From NCBI RefSeq assembly GCF_009177095.1, contig NZ_AP021861.1:620001-684000 (forward strand): a DNA stretch of 64,000 nucleotides, read 5' to 3'. The notes under the pieces were generated by a model that made no database searches, was not told the origin of the DNA, and saw only the letters and a program-made list of their open reading frames with translations. The translations under genes were made by a program, and so were the position numbers. Source of the DNA: Lacipirellula parvula. Its GTDB lineage: Bacteria; Planctomycetota; Planctomycetia; Pirellulales; Lacipirellulaceae. Shown here piece by piece: positions 62,723 through 64,000 of the stretch. Within the stretch, counting starts at the first letter, position 1. Each line of letters starts with the position of its first letter.

Positions 62723-64000
62723 ATGATTGATCCAAAGTTCATTCGCAATTTCTCGATCGTCGCTCACATCGACCACGGCAAGAGTACGCTTGCCGATCGG
62801 TTAATGGAGATCACCGGCGCGGTGAGCAAGCGTGAGTCGAAGGAGCAGATGCTCGACGACATGGCGATCGAGCGGCAGCGCGGCATCACGATCAAGGCCC
62901 GCGCCGTCACGATGCACTACACGTACAACGGCCAGAAGTACGAGCTGAACCTGATCGACACGCCAGGCCACGTCGACTTCCACTACGAAGTCTCGCGGTC
63001 GCTTGCCTGCTGCGAGGGCGCGGTGCTGCTCGTCGATGCCTTCCAAGGGGTCGAAGCCCAGACGGTCGCCAACGCCTTCGCGGCGATGGAGCATGATCTC
63101 ACCATCGTCCCGGCGATGAACAAGATCGACCTGAACCACGCGCGGCCCGATCAGGTCCGCGAGGAAATGGTGCAGACGCTCGGCCTCGACGCCGACGAAG
63201 TGCTCGGCTGCAGCGGCAAGACGGGGCTTGGCTGCGAGGACGTCATCAAGGCAGTAATCGATCGCGTCCCGGCGCCGACGGGCGATCCGAAGGCGACGCT
63301 TCAGGCGATGGTCTTCGACGCCCACTACGACGAATTCCGCGGCGCCATCACCTACGTTCGCGTCATGAACGGCACGGTGAAGAAGGGCCAAAAGATCAAG
63401 TTCATTCAGCAGGGAACCACTCACGAAGTCGTCGAACTGGGCCACTTCGCGCCGCAGCGCAAGGCCGCCAACCAACTGAGCGCCGGCCAGGTGGGCTACC
63501 TGGTCTGCAACATCAAGTCGCTCGGCAACGTGCAAATCGGCGACACCGTGACGGTTCCCGGCGATCACCCGGCGGAAGCCCTCCCCGGCTACGAAGAGCC
63601 GAAGCGGATGGTCTTTTGCGGCCTCTATCCGTCCGATGGCCAGGACTTCAAGCAACTCCGCGAAGCGCTCGAAAAGCTGCAGATCAACGATCCCAGCTTC
63701 GACTTCGAACCGGAAACGAGTGACGCGCTCGGCTTCGGCTTCCGCTGCGGCTTTCTCGGCCTACTGCATATGGAAATCGTGCAGCAACGGCTTGAAGAGG
63801 AAGCCGACATCGACCTCGTGCAGACGGCGCCGAACGTCACCTACGAGATCCTCACCAAGGCAGGCGAGACGCTTGAAGTCCACACGCCGCAACGCGTGCC
63901 TGAGCACGGCGACATTGAAGAGTTCCGCCAGCCGATCGTGCGCGTGAACTTCATTCTGCCGACCGAGTATATCGGCGGCATCATGAAAATCTGCGCCGAT
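62723..64000 (+). CDS. lepA: Elongation factor 4, partial (runs off the window)
   Basis: LepA is a ribosomal GTPase that back-translocates or remodels stalled ribosomes. The first 426 codons are present and the C-terminal part lies beyond the window end. The G1 motif AHIDHGKST is at about residues 13-21. G2 (RGITIKA), G3 (DTPGHVDF) and G4 (NKID) are clear, and domain 2 follows. GFRCGFLGLLHMEIVQQRL is highly specific to LepA. The ATG at 62723 has no visible Shine-Dalgarno sequence; a repeat arm lies in that place. Confidence 0.96.
   Translation, partial: MIDPKFIRNFSIVAHIDHGKSTLADRLMEITGAVSKRESKEQMLDDMAIERQRGITIKARAVTMHYTYNGQKYELNLIDTPGHVDFHYEVSRSLACCEGAVLLVDAFQGVEAQTVANAFAAMEHDLTIVPAMNKIDLNHARPDQVREEMVQTLGLDADEVLGCSGKTGLGCEDVIKAVIDRVPAPTGDPKATLQAMVFDAHYDEFRGAITYVRVMNGTVKKGQKIKFIQQGTTHEVVELGHFAPQRKAANQLSAGQVGYLVCNIKSLGNVQIGDTVTVPGDHPAEALPGYEEPKRMVFCGLYPSDGQDFKQLREALEKLQINDPSFDFEPETSDALGFGFRCGFLGLLHMEIVQQRLEEEADIDLVQTAPNVTYEILTKAGETLEVHTPQRVPEHGDIEEFRQPIVRVNFILPTEYIGGIMKICAD

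Overview
The window is GC-rich DNA that reads as planctomycete chromosome, most likely order Pirellulales and near Lacipirellula-type genomes. That placement is inferred from protein character, not from a marker gene. The supports are: two DUF1559 prepilin-like proteins; three secreted proteins ending in PEP-CTERM anchors behind dockerin-like 'DxNxDGxxDxxD' repeats; an EpsI-type exosortase accessory protein; a DUF1570 protein; a YXWGXW-repeat protein; the tetrahydromethanopterin C1 enzymes Fae and MtdB; lpxA, which implies an LPS-bearing envelope; and many small planctomycete-style lipoproteins and membrane proteins. No plasmid, prophage, rRNA operon or CRISPR array is visible. There is one tRNA (Gly-CCC).

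Layout. 0-5 kb: cold-shock protein, small zinc protein, rpoZ, and convergent lpxA followed by a large zinc-ribbon membrane protein. 5-9 kb: M32 carboxypeptidase, a BshB1-like deacetylase, and a broken nucleotidyltransferase pair. 8.5-16.7 kb: lipoprotein, XerC-type recombinase, orphan NtrC-type regulator, EpsI-like protein and a two-gene ABC exporter. 16.8-24.8 kb: DUF1570 protein, secreted and TPR proteins, mtdB and fae, and the DUF1559 pair. 24.8-27.7 kb: a repeat-filled gap around gltA. 27.7-33.5 kb: parvulin-type PPIase, mfd and a glycosyltransferase. 34-40.6 kb: ilvB, GTP-type PEP carboxykinase and a Cu+ P-type ATPase. 40.7-46.6 kb: YXWGXW protein, a low-GC membrane protein, an AI-2E-family permease, a GH8 cellulase and a PEP-CTERM protein. 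46.7-52.9 kb: PhoD phosphatase, pyrE, a DedA/VTT protein, a Pro/Ala-rich protein, tRNA-Gly and a phytase-like PEP-CTERM protein. 53-64 kb: a giant TPR/CHAT-like protein, a PncC-like plus NadD-like fusion, a PQQ-propeller protein, a cytoplasmic HtrA-like protease, a ROK sugar kinase and the start of lepA.

Functional themes. Central carbon and nucleotide metabolism is represented by gltA, pckG, ilvB, pyrE and a ROK kinase. Formaldehyde handling through H4MPT is represented by fae and mtdB, which have a terminator between them. Surface and secreted biology is represented by the PEP-CTERM proteins, the EpsI-like protein, GH8, PhoD and the lipoproteins. Most genes stand alone; the clear operon is the ABC transporter pair, whose genes overlap by ATGA.

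The most striking feature that ordinary annotation leaves unexplained is a dense set of nested palindromic repeats, about 20 elements in at least eight sequence families. Nearly all sit in gaps between genes. In each, the arms are themselves short hairpins, and an outer inverted pair encloses an inner one. Modules are shared between families. Some copies supply or touch the stop codons of neighbouring genes, and one half-copy lies in frame inside mfd.
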